This document shows, in pieces, positions 52,868 through 64,000 of a stretch of DNA of 64,000 nt. The translations under genes and the position numbers were made by a program. The first letter of the stretch is position 1. Every line of letters starts with the position of its first letter. Below the pieces are notes generated by a model. It was not told the origin of the DNA. It did not search any database and was given only the letters and a program-made list of their open reading frames with translations. This DNA is from Blastocladiella emersonii ATCC 22665 (taxonomy: Eukaryota; Blastocladiomycota; Blastocladiomycetes; Blastocladiales; Blastocladiaceae): the NCBI GenBank assembly GCA_025594325.1, contig JANHCV010000004.1, positions 806,001-870,000 on the forward strand. Reading direction: 5' to 3'.

Positions 52868-53117
52868 CCTTCTCGTTTGTGCCTCGCTCGCCCGTGCTGG
52901 GTGCTCCTCTGATACTCTATACACTACACCGACATTTGAATCCAGTCCGCCGTCTTCTCGCAGTGGTGGTGAGCCGAGCCGCTTCATGAACTGGAGAGAG
53001 GCTTCACCGAGTTGCAACGAGCAGCTTCACCGAGAGCAAAATGTGCACAACTGAAAGTTTATGTATTCCAAGCATCGACGACAGGGACCGCGAGTCGACA
53101 CGAGCGAACAGACACGC

Positions 53118-53608
53118 TTAGTCGAAGAGACCGAAGCCCATGTCGTCGTCCGACTCCTCCTTGGCCTCCTCCTCGGCGGCGGCGGGGGCAGCCTCGGCGG
53201 CGGCGGCACCACCGGCAGCGGCGCCAGCGGCGGGGGCGGCGGCGGCACCGGCACCCGAGCCGACGTTGTTGAGCAGGTCGGTGATCGACACACCCGACAG
53301 GGCCTTGGCGAAGAGCGAGAACCAGATCGAGTCGACCTCGACGCCGGCGGCCGACGTGAGCGTCGACAGCTTGTCGGCCTAGTTATCGAGGGTGGAGGGG
53401 AGGGAGGTTAGGAGAGCCGTTCGGTGGAGAGTGTGTGCGTGCGTGCGTGCGTCGAGTGTGAGCGGAGCCACCCTGAAGCACTCCGCCCAAACAGCGGCGG
53501 CGACGGCGACGCAGAAGCGCCATGCGAGGCGATACGGACGGTGATCTCGATGCCCTCGTCGGCGAGGATCAGGGCGGCGTAGGTGATGGCCTTCTCGTTG
53601 ATCGACAT
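53118..53608 (-). CDS. RPP1: 60S acidic ribosomal protein P1, 2 exons
   Basis: Component of the ribosomal stalk that recruits translation GTPases. Exons 53608-53540 and 53378-53118 give 109 aa. N-terminal helix [20 protein letters not shown], then [20 protein letters not shown] and the Ala/Gly hinge, ending with the invariant acidic tail [13 protein letters not shown]. The 161-nt intron is the longest in this stretch and contains a short CGTG/CACG repeat; its donor is GTCCGT and a CTAAC branch point is near the acceptor. An early intron after about 23 codons is common in ribosomal protein genes of basidiomycetes. Confidence 0.95.
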
Positions 53609-54548
53609 GTTGACAAGGATTGCGGAAAGGAGAGAGAGCCGCCCGCGAACCAGCCGCCCGACAAAGGCTTGCCTGCCCAAATCCCCCTAGCAACGGGCCA
53701 CCCGCATCACGGGATCGGGGCGTGCGCCGCCCTTGCGACGCGTTCGACCGCGTCGGCTTGTCGTCGGTCTAGCACCACTCACACGCAAAATTGGTGGACC
53801 GCCACTCTATGCAACGCTCTTATACTGGCCTTAAGCGTTGATGGGGGTTGTTTCGGACGGTTATGATAGATCGCTGCTGAACTCGGCTTGCGCACCCACT
53901 GGAGGCCCTCGGTCCTCCCGGCTGCCCTCCCACCACCCGCCGACGCGTCCAACACGATCTCGCGAACCTCATGGTCATCGTTGAGCGACGTCGTCCATCA
54001 CCGACTCGACTCGACGAACTGGCAGCGTTTCAGGCCCACGTGGGGGACGCCACTCGGGCGCCGCATCACGCGTTTCGCCTCGCCCACCGCGCGAACCCGA
54101 AACGCGCGGCGCTCCGATCCGATTGGTCGGCACCAGGCGCCGCTGCACAGAATCCGCCCGCCTGCCTGCGTGAGGAGTTTATGCGGATCATGCAGAGGGA
54201 CAGCCCGCTGCGATGATGACTTGGCGTGAATCACGTCGTCGTCGCCGCCGAGTTGCGAGTGAGTGATTTTCGCCGTGCGTGGGCCCGCCGCTGCTGAACG
54301 TTGTGCGGGTCCCGGTCCCGCGGCGCCGCCGTCGCTGCTGCGGCTCTTGACGCCCACCCGGCGCTGCTCCGCCCCTCGACGCCACAGCCGCGTCGCCTCG
54401 CATCCCTTCTCTTCTCCCCTCCGCTGCTGCCCAACCTCGCAGGACGATCGCTTCATAGACTGGATCAGGGACCCACATCCTCCACCCGCAACTCGTCCCT
54501 CGCGCACCACCGGCACCCCGACCCTTAGACCATAGACGAACCGACACC
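53609..54548. other. intergenic region
   Basis: About 940 bp between divergent RPP1 and the tyrosinase gene. No gene supported; the 3' portion just upstream of 54549 is pyrimidine-rich, typical of a fungal leader region. Confidence 0.45.
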
Positions 54549-57435
54549 ATGAAGATCAGCGCCGCCACCCTCTTCGCCTCGGCGCTCCTCATCGCCTCGG
54601 TGGCCGACGCCGCCACCGTCGCCAAGTGCCCCAACGGTGTCGCCAAGCGCCGCGACTTCCGCACCCTCAACCAGCAGGAGTGGAACGAGTACATTGACGC
54701 CATCAAGGGTGCGTTGCGCTGTCGTGCAGCTGCGGCCTCGGACTCGATCGCTAACCCGCCACGATGAACCACTACAGCCCTGCAGAAGAAGCCGTCGACC
54801 CGCTACCCCAACATGAACAAGTACGACGAGTACGCCAAGCTGCACGTCGAGCTGTTCAACGAGATCCACTCCGACTTCCGCGTACGTCCTGCTCGCCGTC
54901 GATCGCCCGCCGCCGTCCCTGAGCGACGAGCTGCAAGGGACGGCGCCCCTGTGCGCACACGCAGTTCGCCTCACTCACCATCGTCATGCAACTCGCCCTG
55001 CCCTGCGCGTAAAAATCCTGCGCCGACGCCACACCACGTGCGCTCGACCTCGACCTCGCCATGACGCGTCCGCCCATCACGTCCGCCATCACCCACCCTC
55101 CAGTTCCTCCCGTGGCACCGCAAGTTCCTCGCCGACTTCGAGGCCGAGCTGCGCAAGATCAACCCGCGCGTCGCCGTGCCCTACTGGTCCGAGACCATCG
55201 ACTTCAACGCCCCCGAGAAGTCGGACATGTTCCGCCCCGACCGCATGGGTGGGTCGTACCCCGACGCCAACAAGAACCCGACCTGCATCAAGGACGGCCC
55301 GTTCGCCGGCTACAAGCACTCGGAGTTCGGCTGCATCACCCGCGGCTTCAACATGCAGGACGGTTCGGTCAACCAGGCCACTTTTGACGGCATGGTCGAG
55401 GACGCCAAGCACTTCAACCGCGGTAACGGCAAGTTCCGTTTCCCCTCGGGCCCTGAGATCGACGCCCTCATCAAGCAGTCGCCCGAATGGGCCAAGTTCA
55501 CCGACATGGTCGAGTTCGTCATCCACCCCGTCGCTCACTACTTTGTTGGCGGCGGCGGTACCATGTACAACCAGAACTCGCCCCAGGAGCCTGTGTTCTG
55601 GCAGCACCACAGGGATGGGCGATTTCCCTTCCAACCACGCACGAAACGACGTACTAACCACCGTCCACACTCGTAGCTTCATCGACTACATTTACGAGGA
55701 GTACAACAAGGCGCACCCCGAGGCCATCAAGAAGTACGGCGACCTCATTCTCCCGGGCTGGGGCGACCTGCAGGCCGCGTCGGTCGTGAGCGCCGCCGAC
55801 CTGTGCTACGAGTACGTCGCGCCCCCGATCAACCCGGTTCCTGCTCCCGCGACGCCCACGTCGGCCCCCGCCAAGCCCACGACCACCTCGACTACGGCCA
55901 CGTCCACCACCACCACCTCGGCCAAGCCCACGTCGACTTCGACTTCGACCACCACCACGTCGACCACCACCTCGGCTAAGCCGACGTCGACTACGACCTC
56001 GACCACCACCACGTCGGCTCTGCCCACGACGACCACCGCGACCACGACCTCGTCCACCTCCTCCAAGTCCACGACCACCTCGTCCTCGTCGACGTCGACG
56101 ACGACCTCCATCATGTTCGTCACGACCCCGCGCCCCACGTCGACCTCGACCACCACCACGACCACGTCGATCTCGATCTCGACCATTCCCGGCACCACCA
56201 CGACCGCGACCACCACCACCGCCTCGTCCAAGGCTGGCTCGACCTCGACCGGCTCGTCGTCGTCGTCGTCGTCGACCTCCGCTGTCGGCACCACCACGAC
56301 CGGCGCTTCGACCAAGTCGGGCACCGCCTCGGGCTCGGCTACCACCACGACCACCGCCACGGGCTCGTCGTCCGTCTCGGCTCCCATTGCCACCGACCCC
56401 GCCTCGACGTCGTCGTCGGCCGGCAAGCCCGCATACGGCCGCAAGACCTCGTCGTCGTCGACCACCTCGACCACCACCGCCACGACCGGCACCGGCTCCG
56501 TCTCGTCGTCCTCGACCACCTCGGGCACCACCTCGGGCACCGCCACCACGACCACGACCGGCACCGCGTCGACGACCCCCGCGCCGTACGCCAAGAAGAC
56601 GTCGTCGTCGTCGTCGTCGGCCGTTCCCGGCTCGACCTCGGGCTCGCAGACGGGTACCGCGTCCACCACCGGCACCGGCTCGGCTTCCTCGACGACCGCT
56701 ACCGGCTCGCAGACCGGTACCGCTTCGACCTCCGCCACTGGCTCGGCTTCGTCGTCGACGACCGCCACGGGCTCGCAGACCGGCACCACCACCACCACCA
56801 CGACCGGCTCCGCCTCGTCGGCCACCACTTCGGCCACCACCTCGACCACCACGACCAAGGCCGGCGAGACGACCAAGCCCGCGTCGGCTACGGCGACCGA
56901 GGTCCCGATCGCGACCTCGTCGACGCCGTCGCGTCCGATCTACACGCACCCGGCGAAGCCGAACCACCCCGTGTACGTGCTCCCGACGTACGCGCCGGTG
57001 CCGCCCAAGGAGTTCCCCGGCTACGTCGTTCGCCCGATCCCGTCCAAGGACCGGTTCCTGCCGCGCATGCCCGAGAAGTTCATGAAGATGATGGGCTACA
57101 ACGCGACGCGCGTGCACGAGTGCGAGCAGCGGTTCAAGTACATTGCCAAGAAGGTCATCGAGCAGGTCAACCGCGGCCAGTACGTGCCCGCCTTCGGCGA
57201 GACCCAGGAGACCCGCGAGCTCCTCGGCACGCTGTACACGACCGAGGCCAAGGCCGACGCCAACGGCGCTGCTGCGGCTGCGGGTGCGAACGGTGGCGCC
57301 GCGCAGGTCGATGCCCAGGCCGCGACCGGCGCCTCGGGCACCACCTCGGCCCAGTCGGCCGCCTCGGCCAACGGCGCCTCGTGGGTCGTTACCGGCATGT
57401 TCTCGGCTGCCGCCGTCATGGTCGCCCTCAACTAA
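54549..57435 (+). CDS. secreted tyrosinase-domain protein with Thr/Ser-rich stalk, 4 exons
   Basis: Predicted type-3 copper oxidase acting outside the cell. Exons 54549-54708, 54778-54881, 55104-55613 and 55678-57435 join to 843 aa. Signal peptide MKISAATLFASALLIASVADA; CuA-type histidines in LHVELFNEIHSDFR and FLPWHRKFLADFEAEL; CuB-type histidines in FVIHPVAHYFVGG and FWQHHSFIDYIYEEYN. Residues after about 320 form a long Thr/Ser-rich stalk (likely O-glycosylated) up to about 640, then a conserved segment (MPEKFMKMMGYNATRVHECE) and an Ala-rich hydrophobic C-terminus (VVTGMFSAAAVMVALN) suited to a GPI anchor. The third intron starts GGATGG instead of GT, so correct splicing is uncertain. Confidence 0.8.
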
Positions 57436-57689
57436 GTCAAGCTGACGACGCGTTTTTGCTCTCTCCCATTGCACGTTCACGTTGTGATCCTCGGCCTCGC
57501 GCGCCGAGTCCGTGGTCGTCTCGCCCTTGCTCTTGTTCATCATCATCATACATCGCCCTTTTGTGCCGCTTGACTCTCGCCCTTGGTCGATCCTCGCGTC
57601 ACAGTCCAGCCCTTGAGCGTACAACAAAATTCCATATCAACGACCTCCTCCATAATAATGATACTCCTCCCGCCCCACTCTCCGCCCTC

Positions 57690-60600
57690 TCACGCGCGGT
57701 AGATATACACCTGGCTGACCTGCATAATCTTCGCCTGGTTCGGCAGCTGCGCGGTCGCCCAGACGTCGAACGCGTTAGGCCCGTGGACGAGCTCGGCGTC
57801 GACGATCGGGCCGGACCGGTAGTCAGCGGGGTCGATCGGCTTGCCGCCGAACGTCGTCGACTTGGCCCCGACCATGTGCGCGAGCACTGCCGCCGCCGAC
57901 ACCTCGGCGCCGTACTGCGGCTGCAGCACCCTGGCGTCGCGCATGATGGCGATCCCGAAGGGGACCGGCGTCTGCAGCACGCGCGCCTCGACCGAGCCGG
58001 ACGTCGTGGCCGCGGGCGCGCTCGTGGTCGCGGTCGCGGTCGCGGGGGTCGCGGACTCGCCGTCGCTCGGCTTGCCCGCCGCTGCTGCCGCCTCCGTCGT
58101 CGCGTCGGCGTCGGTCGAACCCGCCGCCGCCGGATCCGCCGCGCCACCATCCTCGACCATAGGCGCGGCCGCCGTCGCCGCCGTCGCCGCGGGCTCGACG
58201 GGCGCACTCGGCGGCGGGTGACTGAACCGCTCCGCGACGATGGTGAACGGGATGAACCGGACGAACGCGGCCTCAGCGGGGACCGTGATGGACGCGTTGT
58301 ACGAGTCGGCCGAGAACTCGAGCAGCATCGACCGCTGGGGCGTCTGCACGAGGACGAACGGGATGTACCGCTGGCCGGGCGCGAGGCCGAGGACCGTCGC
58401 GGGCGGCGGCGCAGCGGCGTCGGCCGCCGTAGTGGCTGTGGTGGTGGTCGGCGGCGACGCGACTCCCACGGCGGAGAGCGGCGACGAGTGCGCGTTCTGC
58501 GGGTGCGCCATGGTCGTCGGCGTCTGCGCCATCCCGGGGACCGGCGCGGCGCTGACCATGCCGCCGGGCCGCGGCTGCTGCTGCACCTGCTGCTGCTGTT
58601 GGGTCGCGGGCGTCGGGTACGCCTGCGCCTGCTGCTGCTGCGCGTACTGTTGCTGCGGCTGGACTGGCGCCGTGGATGGCGGCATCATCTGCTGCTGCAG
58701 CGGCTGAGCGTACTGCTGCTGCTGCTGGACCTGGCCCTGCTGCATCGGGTGAGCCGGCTGCTGCGACGCGGGGTACTGGCCCTGCTGCTGCTGCGGGTAC
58801 TGCGGCTGCTGCTGGCCCTGGTAGTACTGCTGCTGCTGCTGTTGCTGAGGCTGGACCTGCTGCTGCTGCGGGTACTGGCCCTGCGGCGCGTACTGCTGCT
58901 GAGGCTGACCGGCGTACGCCTGCTGCTGCGGATACCCTTGCTGCTGCTGGACGTAGCCCTGGGGCGGCGCGCCGGGCATGCCCGCCGGTCCGCGGGGTGG
59001 CTGCTGCGCGGCGTACTGACCCTGCTGCTGCGGCTGGACGTACTGCTGCTGTTGCTGCTGTTGCTGAGGGTAATACTGCTGCTGCTGCTGCGCCTGCTGC
59101 TGCGGGTGGCCGTACCCCTGCTGCGGCTGGATCGGCGCGTACTGCTGGCCCGGCATCAGACCCGACACCTGCTGCTGATGGGCGTGCGGGTGCGGGTGGT
59201 GGGGGTGCTGGTACCCGTCGCGCTGCGAGAGCTCGAGCGCGCTCGGCTGATGCGCCAGCGGCTGCTGGCCAGGCACCGCCGCCGCGGCCGCCGCGGCCGC
59301 CGCCTTGGTACGGCTTCGCGACGAGGTGCGCGGGAGAGCGGGCACCGCACCCGGCTGCGCTGCCGTGCCGGGCGGCAGGTTGAGCTGCGGCGGGGGCATC
59401 GGCACACCGTTCGCGGCGCTGATCGCCTGCGCGGCGGCCGCGGCGGCCGCGAGGGCCTTGCGCGAGGGCCGGCCGCGTTTCCGCTTGACAGGGATATCAG
59501 AGATATCGCCGGTGATGCCGAGCGGGCCGACCGAAATGGGCGAGGACGTGTCGATGGCGATGGATGCGGGGTCGAAGCCGGCGCCGGCGCCGCCGACGCT
59601 GAGCGAGCGGACGACGCGGTTCGGGCTCGTCGTCCCAGCGCCGGGGACGACGCCGCTGCGGCGGCGCTGGTGGAGCAGGCTCGCGTCGACAAACTCCTTG
59701 AAGGTGAGGCGCACGTCCGACTTGACGGGGACGAGCGGGAACGGGTGCGGGGCCACGGTGATGGCGAGCGGCGGGTTGGCGAACTCGGCGTTCCAGTCGT
59801 CGATGACGGCGAGCCCGTGCGACGTGATGCGCGACTCGCACAGGTGGATGTCGGTCGTCGGGTAGCCCATCGGGAGACCTACGCGGGAGGGACGACGAGG
59901 GTCAGTGGTTGGCTCGGATTACGAGGGGTTACGAATACGACGAACCGTGCGCAAAGTCCTTGACCCACATGACGAAGCTCGGGCGGGCGAGGTACGCGAG
60001 CGGGACCTGGATGCGCTCCCACCTGAACACCTCGCTCGGGTAGTAGGACTCGGCGTGCGCGTGAAAGTCCGAGTCGTAGAACAGGGTGCCCTCGACCACG
60101 ACCTCGCCGCTACACACACGCGTTCCGAGTGAGACATCACTCCTCAAATCGCAAGACCGCGTAACAAACGTACGTCGCCGTCTCGCCGGCGCCCTCGATC
60201 AGTAGCAGCTGCCCGTCGACGCCCGCGGCAAAGTGTCCAACGCGCACGGGGTGCCCGCCGACGAGCACGTTCGGGAACGCCTTGATGATCGGGCTGGTGA
60301 ACCGGGCAAACGCCTGGCGCGTGACGGCCATGAGCGTGGCCGCGTCGTTATAGATCTGCGACCCCTGCTCGTTGAAGAACATGGCGTTGGCGAGCATGCA
60401 GTGGAGGTCGTTCATGACCTCGGTGACCGAGTACTCGTGGGCGCGAGGTCCGCGGAGCCGGCCGATGATATCGGCGAGCGCCATGGGCCGCGACACGGTC
60501 GCGTAGTACTCGGGGTAGTCGACCTTGAGCGGCAGCTTGTAGAAGACGTCGGCGAGCTCGCGGCCCGACGCGTCGCGCGCGTGCGCGACCAGGTCCACGG

Positions 60601-62260
60601 CCGCGCGCAGGTCGCGGATCACGGGGAGCGCCGACGCCGGGATCGCCGCGTTCTCGGCCTCGGACTCGGCGACGGCTGCCGAAATGGCCGCTTGCGCCGC
60701 GCGCTTGCTCGGGCGGCCCGGCTTCTTTGTAGTCGGCGGCGGCGGGCGCGCGGCGGTGTCGTCGGTCGGCGAGACGGCGGCGGCAGCGGCGGCGGGTTCC
60801 GGGGCGCTGACGGGCGCGGGCGGCGCGGCAGCGGCAGCAGGCGCAGCAGGGGCGGCCGGGGAGGGCCCGACGAGCACGCCGATCCACGCGTCGTTGTCGG
60901 GGTCCGAGACGAGGTCCATGGGGACCTGCCCCGTCGCGTTCATCTGGCTGCGGTTGGCGCCGTACGTGTCGACGAGCAGGCGGCACGTCTCGACGTGGCC
61001 GGCGAACGCGGCCCAGGCGAGCGCGGCGCCCGAGTACCAAGTGTCCTACATTCGTGGTCAGGTTCAGTCGCGCGCCTTCCACCACGAGCGAGTGAGACAA
61101 GCGACGTACGGGCGCCTCAACCTCCCCGCCGTGCGACATGAGAAACTCGATGATCTGGTTCTGCCCAAAGAACGCGGCCATGTGCAGCGGGCTCCAGGTG
61201 AAGACGGCGCCGTCAAACAGGTCGGCGGGCGCGGCCATGAGCGCGTTGGGCGACACGTTGGGCCGCTTGGCGAAGGCCGACTTGACGGCCTTGAGGTTGC
61301 CCGTCTCGATGGCGGACGTCAGGCTGCGCGCCTCGTCGGCCGTGAACACCGAGTCCTGTACCGTCTTGGTGCGCTTACGGCCGCCGCCGGACCCGGACGC
61401 GACGGCGGGCGAGGCGGGCGTCGACGCCGCGGGCGACGGTGCGGCTGATGACGACGACGCGTCCTTGCGCGCCGCCGCCGAGCGCGACTTGGACCCGCGC
61501 ACGGACCGGGTGCCCGAGGTCTCGGATGCGGGTGCGGCACCGGCACCGGCAGTCTCGTCGCCGCTGTCCATGGGCGGGACGATGATGCGGGCGCGCGGCG
61601 TGGCGCCGCCGCGGGTGCGCGAGGACGACGCCGCGGACTTGGACTTGGGCGCCGCCGTCGCGGGCGCGGCGTCGGCGTCATCCGAGGCGGTGCGCTCGCG
61701 CTTGCGGGTCGATCGGGCAGACGACGCGGGCGGCGGCAGGGCAGCGGCGGCAGCGTCGGCAACGGGCGGGTTGAGGGCGGCGTCGCCGTGCTCGGCGAGA
61801 AGGCGGGCGGCGGTCTCGTCGACGAGCTTGCCGATGGTGACGGCGTCGGCGTAGACTACGGAGCGAGGGGTCAGTCGGCGCAGCGCAGCGAGGCGAGGCG
61901 AAGCGGGAAACGCACTGTCCGAGTCGGGCACGTTGTACGTCTTGCAGTTGTCAAGCATGAGGTCGAGGTCGGCGCGCATGGCGTTGAGGCCCGGGTACTG
62001 GCCCTTGTCGAGCTTGGCCTTGATCTCGCGGATCGAGATGGGCCGCGCAATCACCTCGTAGTAGTCGGGGTAGTGGGTCTTGGACGGCAGCACCGCGAAC
62101 AGCTTGGCGAGGAGCCGCCCGCTACCGTCGGGGATGGTGTGAGCCGGGCGTGACGACGACGGCGACGACAACGCCGGCGGCGGCAGCAGCAAACGTACTC
62201 GGCGCTCTTTGCGCCGCGGACCGTGTCCAGCAGCGTCTTGAGGGCCTCGCGGAGGACCAT
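57690..62260 (-). CDS. RSC1/RSC2-like bromodomain-ankyrin-bromodomain-BAH chromatin protein, 6 exons
   Basis: Likely subunit of a RSC/PBAF-type chromatin remodeller. Exons 62260-62199, 62121-61916, 61855-61110, 61045-60174, 60109-59946 and 59878-57690 give 1412 aa in frame. Order: first bromodomain (KLFAVLPSKTHYPDYYEVIA...LDLMLDNCKTYNVPDSDIY, about 20-110); basic Ser-rich linker; two ankyrin repeats (WSPLHMAAFFGQNQIIEFLM; GAALAWAAFAGHVETCRLLV); AT-hook-like KKPGRPSKRA; second bromodomain (VFYKLPLKVDYPEYYATVSR...CMLANAMFFNEQGSQIYNDA); BAH region (VEGTLFYDSDFHAHAESYYP...SEVFRWERIQ); a second AT-hook-like KRKRGRPSRKAL; a long Gln-rich tract; and a conserved C-terminus (IVDAELVHGPNAFDVWATAQ). Rsc1/2 share BD-AT hook-BD-BAH; the ankyrin repeats are extra. 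Confidence 0.85.
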
Positions 62261-62633
62261 GGTGGCGGCGAGCTCGATGCGGACGGGGATCGCGATGCGG
62301 GAGCGGGAGCGGCGGCGAGTGCAGCGAGTTAGGGGGGCGACGCCGGCCGGAAACGCGCGAGTGCGGGGGGCGGGGGTCGGAGGGGACGGGAGTGAGAGGA
62401 CCCGCCCGTCCGCGCCTGCGTCCGCGGCCAGCTGCCGACGCGTGTGTTTGAGCCGCGCTGCCCGCCGCCGATCTCGCTTCCTCAGCGCGAATTTCTCTCT
62501 GACTTTTGGTCGTAGGGCAGCAAGGTCTGGCATTCAATCAAAATGGAGGATATAGAGAGGGGGAGCGGGGCGGTAAGAGGGAGTGTATGGCCTCGCCGAC
62601 GCGAGCGAACGAGCGAAGGTGGGATCCGTGTCC

Positions 62634-63301
62634 TTAGTGCGGCTTGGGCTTGAATCCTATGCTTTCCGGCGCGTGCGGGAGGGTCAGCATCCTCGAAAAG
62701 CAGCAGGGCGGAGTGCGGGAACGGACCATCAACGGCCATGTTGCGCGTCACGCTCGGGATCGTCACGGTCATGCCGTCGAGCTCCTTGCACATCTGCACC
62801 TGGCACCCGAGCCGCGAGCTACACGCACACACAGCACCCTCCGTCAGCATCATACCCAGTCGCGCAGCACGCGCAGGCATACGTGTCGGTCAGCCCGAAC
62901 GCGAGATCGAGCATATCGTTCTCCTCGTCGGTCGGCTCCGGGATCGCGTCGTAGAACTTGGGCTCGACAATGACGTGGCACGTCGAGCACGCCAGCGACC
63001 CCTCGCACGCGCCCTCGAGCTCAATGTCGTTGGAGTGCGCCAGGTCCAGCAGCGAGTCGCCCTCGTCCGCGCCCACTGTGAACTTGTCGCCGTCGCTCGT
63101 CACAAACGTCACCGAGTACGGGTGGTCCACGCCGCTCGCCTTCTTGCCGTGCGCATGCATCGCCGACGTCGAGAACCGTGCCGACCACTGTGGCCGCGCG
63201 GCGGCAGAGCGCATCATCGTGGGGGCCGCGGTCGCGGTCACCGTCGTCGCCGCACGCATGGCGGGGGCCGAGAGCCGGGTCAGAGAGCGCAGCATGTTCA
63301 T
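62634..63301 (-). CDS. YAH1: mitochondrial [2Fe-2S] ferredoxin (adrenodoxin/Yah1 type), 3 exons
   Basis: Electron carrier for iron-sulfur cluster assembly and heme A/coenzyme Q synthesis in the mitochondrial matrix. Exons 63301-62883, 62818-62727 and 62656-62634 give 177 aa. Arg/Ala/Ser/Thr-rich presequence over about 50 residues, then SVTFVTSDGDKFTVGADEGD, the cluster ligands in GACEGSLACSTCHV (C-x5-C-x2-C) with the fourth Cys in SRLGCQVQM, and TVTIPSVTRNMAVDGFKPKPH at the end. The last exon (FKPKPH) depends on a GTCCGT-donor intron; without it the frame would run on with unrelated sequence. A second Met two codons downstream is an alternative start. Confidence 0.93.
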
Positions 63302-63435
63302 GGTGTTAATTCGAGTCTTGTTGTCCCGTCCTCAAGAAGAGAGAGGAGATCGGAGAACCCCGCGGGGCTCGGCGCCGATCAGGCCGTTGACCGACCATCA
63401 TGTGAGCCTCCCTCCCTGCTTCCCCTCCACCCACG

Positions 63436-64000
63436 ATGCCGCTCATCATCCTGTCCGGCTTCCCATGCAGCGGTAAATCACTTCGCGCAACGCAGCTGCG
63501 CGCGCACTTTACCTCGCCTCCGCCCACGGACACGCCGTCCTGGCCGACCGAGGTCCACGTCGTCGACGACGCCTCGCTGCGCATCACGCACGCCGACTAC
63601 GATGCGCCCGCCTCCGAGAAGCGCGCGCGCGCCGCCATGCTGTCGGCCGTCGAGCGCCTGCTGTCCAAGGACGCGCTCGTCATCGCCGACGGCATGAACT
63701 ACATCAAGGGGTTCCGGTACCAGCTCTACTGTATCGCGCGCGCGATTGGCACGCCGCACTGCGTCGTACGTTCTTCTTGAGCGTGCAGATTGGCCAGTGA
63801 CTGATCTTTGTGTGAGGGTAGGTGCACTGCGGAGCCCCCGTCGACCTCGCGCGCCAGTGGAACGCTGACCGACCGGCCGATGCGACCTACGCCTCGCAAA
63901 CGTACGCATGTCTTCATCCTCGCTGGTGGCCCGATCCTCACCCGTGTGCCCGCTAGCTTCGAGGAGCTCGTCACGCGGTTCGAGGAGCCCGACGGCAAGA
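63436..64000 (+). CDS. KTI12: KTI12 (Elongator-associated P-loop ATPase), 5' part, cut by window end
   Basis: Regulator of the Elongator complex required for wobble-uridine modification of tRNA. Exons 63436-63765, 63822-63901 and 63957 onward (beyond the window); donors GTACGT and GTACGC. It starts MPLIILSGFPCSGKS with Walker A GFPCSGKS, followed by VHVVDDASLRITHADYDAPA, VIADGMNYIKGFRYQLYCIA, VHCGAPVDLARQWNADRPAD and FEELVTRFEEPDGK, the last being the RFEEP motif of KTI12. Divergent from YAH1 with about 135 bp between starts. Confidence 0.9.

Noticed and set aside
55654-57627. 657-aa minus-strand ORF
   Set aside because: Antisense of the Thr/Ser-rich tyrosinase stalk, producing Gly/Arg-rich repeats only.
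57120-59963. 947-aa plus-strand ORF
   Set aside because: Out of frame with the tyrosinase 3' end and antisense to the RSC-like gene; Arg/Gly/Leu-rich shadow of Gln and Pro codons.

Overview
This window is nuclear DNA from a fungus, most likely a GC-rich basidiomycetous yeast of the Tremellomycetes (Trichosporonales or a close relative). The evidence is short introns (about 32-220 nt, mostly 55-75 nt) with GTACG-type donors, CTRAC branch points and YAG acceptors, compact intergenic spaces, and eukaryotic genes such as REV1, RPP1, GCSH, MED27 and KTI12. The species assignment is inference; no database search was possible. Splice coordinates were derived by eye from consensus sites, frame and protein-family continuity. 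I recognised no tRNA, rRNA or CRISPR array.

Left block (1-8.1 kb): a hypothetical protein and REV1 on the minus strand, then a peroxisomal ABCD half-transporter on the plus strand.

Accessory block (8.1-28.8 kb): low gene density. It holds an INPP4-type phosphatase relic whose 93-bp segment is repeated in inverted orientation about 2 kb away, small terminal-inverted-repeat (TIR) insertions, a Gln/Ser-repeat protein, an Ala-rich hypothetical protein, several frameshifted relics (including a multi-copy family at 18.4-22.3 kb), and an F-box/ankyrin-like gene split by an apparently complete PIF/Harbinger transposon. A 3-bp TTA target-site duplication (TSD) and an uninterrupted reading frame on either side indicate a recent insertion. 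A fragment of fungal fatty-acid synthase beta follows.

Middle block (28.8-45.9 kb): a PHD-GNAT acetyltransferase of the KAT14/ATAC2 type, a large disordered hypothetical protein, then a tandem minus-strand cluster of five members of an F-box-like family at different stages of decay: two intact, one 5'-truncated, one with stop codons and a frameshift, one 3'-truncated. The three members that keep their 5' ends share a composite promoter motif, [AC]ACGTGAT-N6-ACG[CT]GTCTC. The same motif with the same 6-nt spacing occurs twice more in the window, once inside the transposon.

Right block (46-64 kb): dense housekeeping genes: a Dap1/MAPR-type cytochrome b5-like protein, an MYCBP homologue with two GC-AG introns, a zinc-binding disordered protein, an alpha/beta hydrolase, MED27, glycine-cleavage H protein, ribosomal protein P1, a secreted Thr/Ser-rich tyrosinase with a non-canonical donor, an RSC1/2-like bromodomain-ankyrin-bromodomain-BAH protein, a Yah1-type mitochondrial ferredoxin, and the start of KTI12, cut by the window edge.
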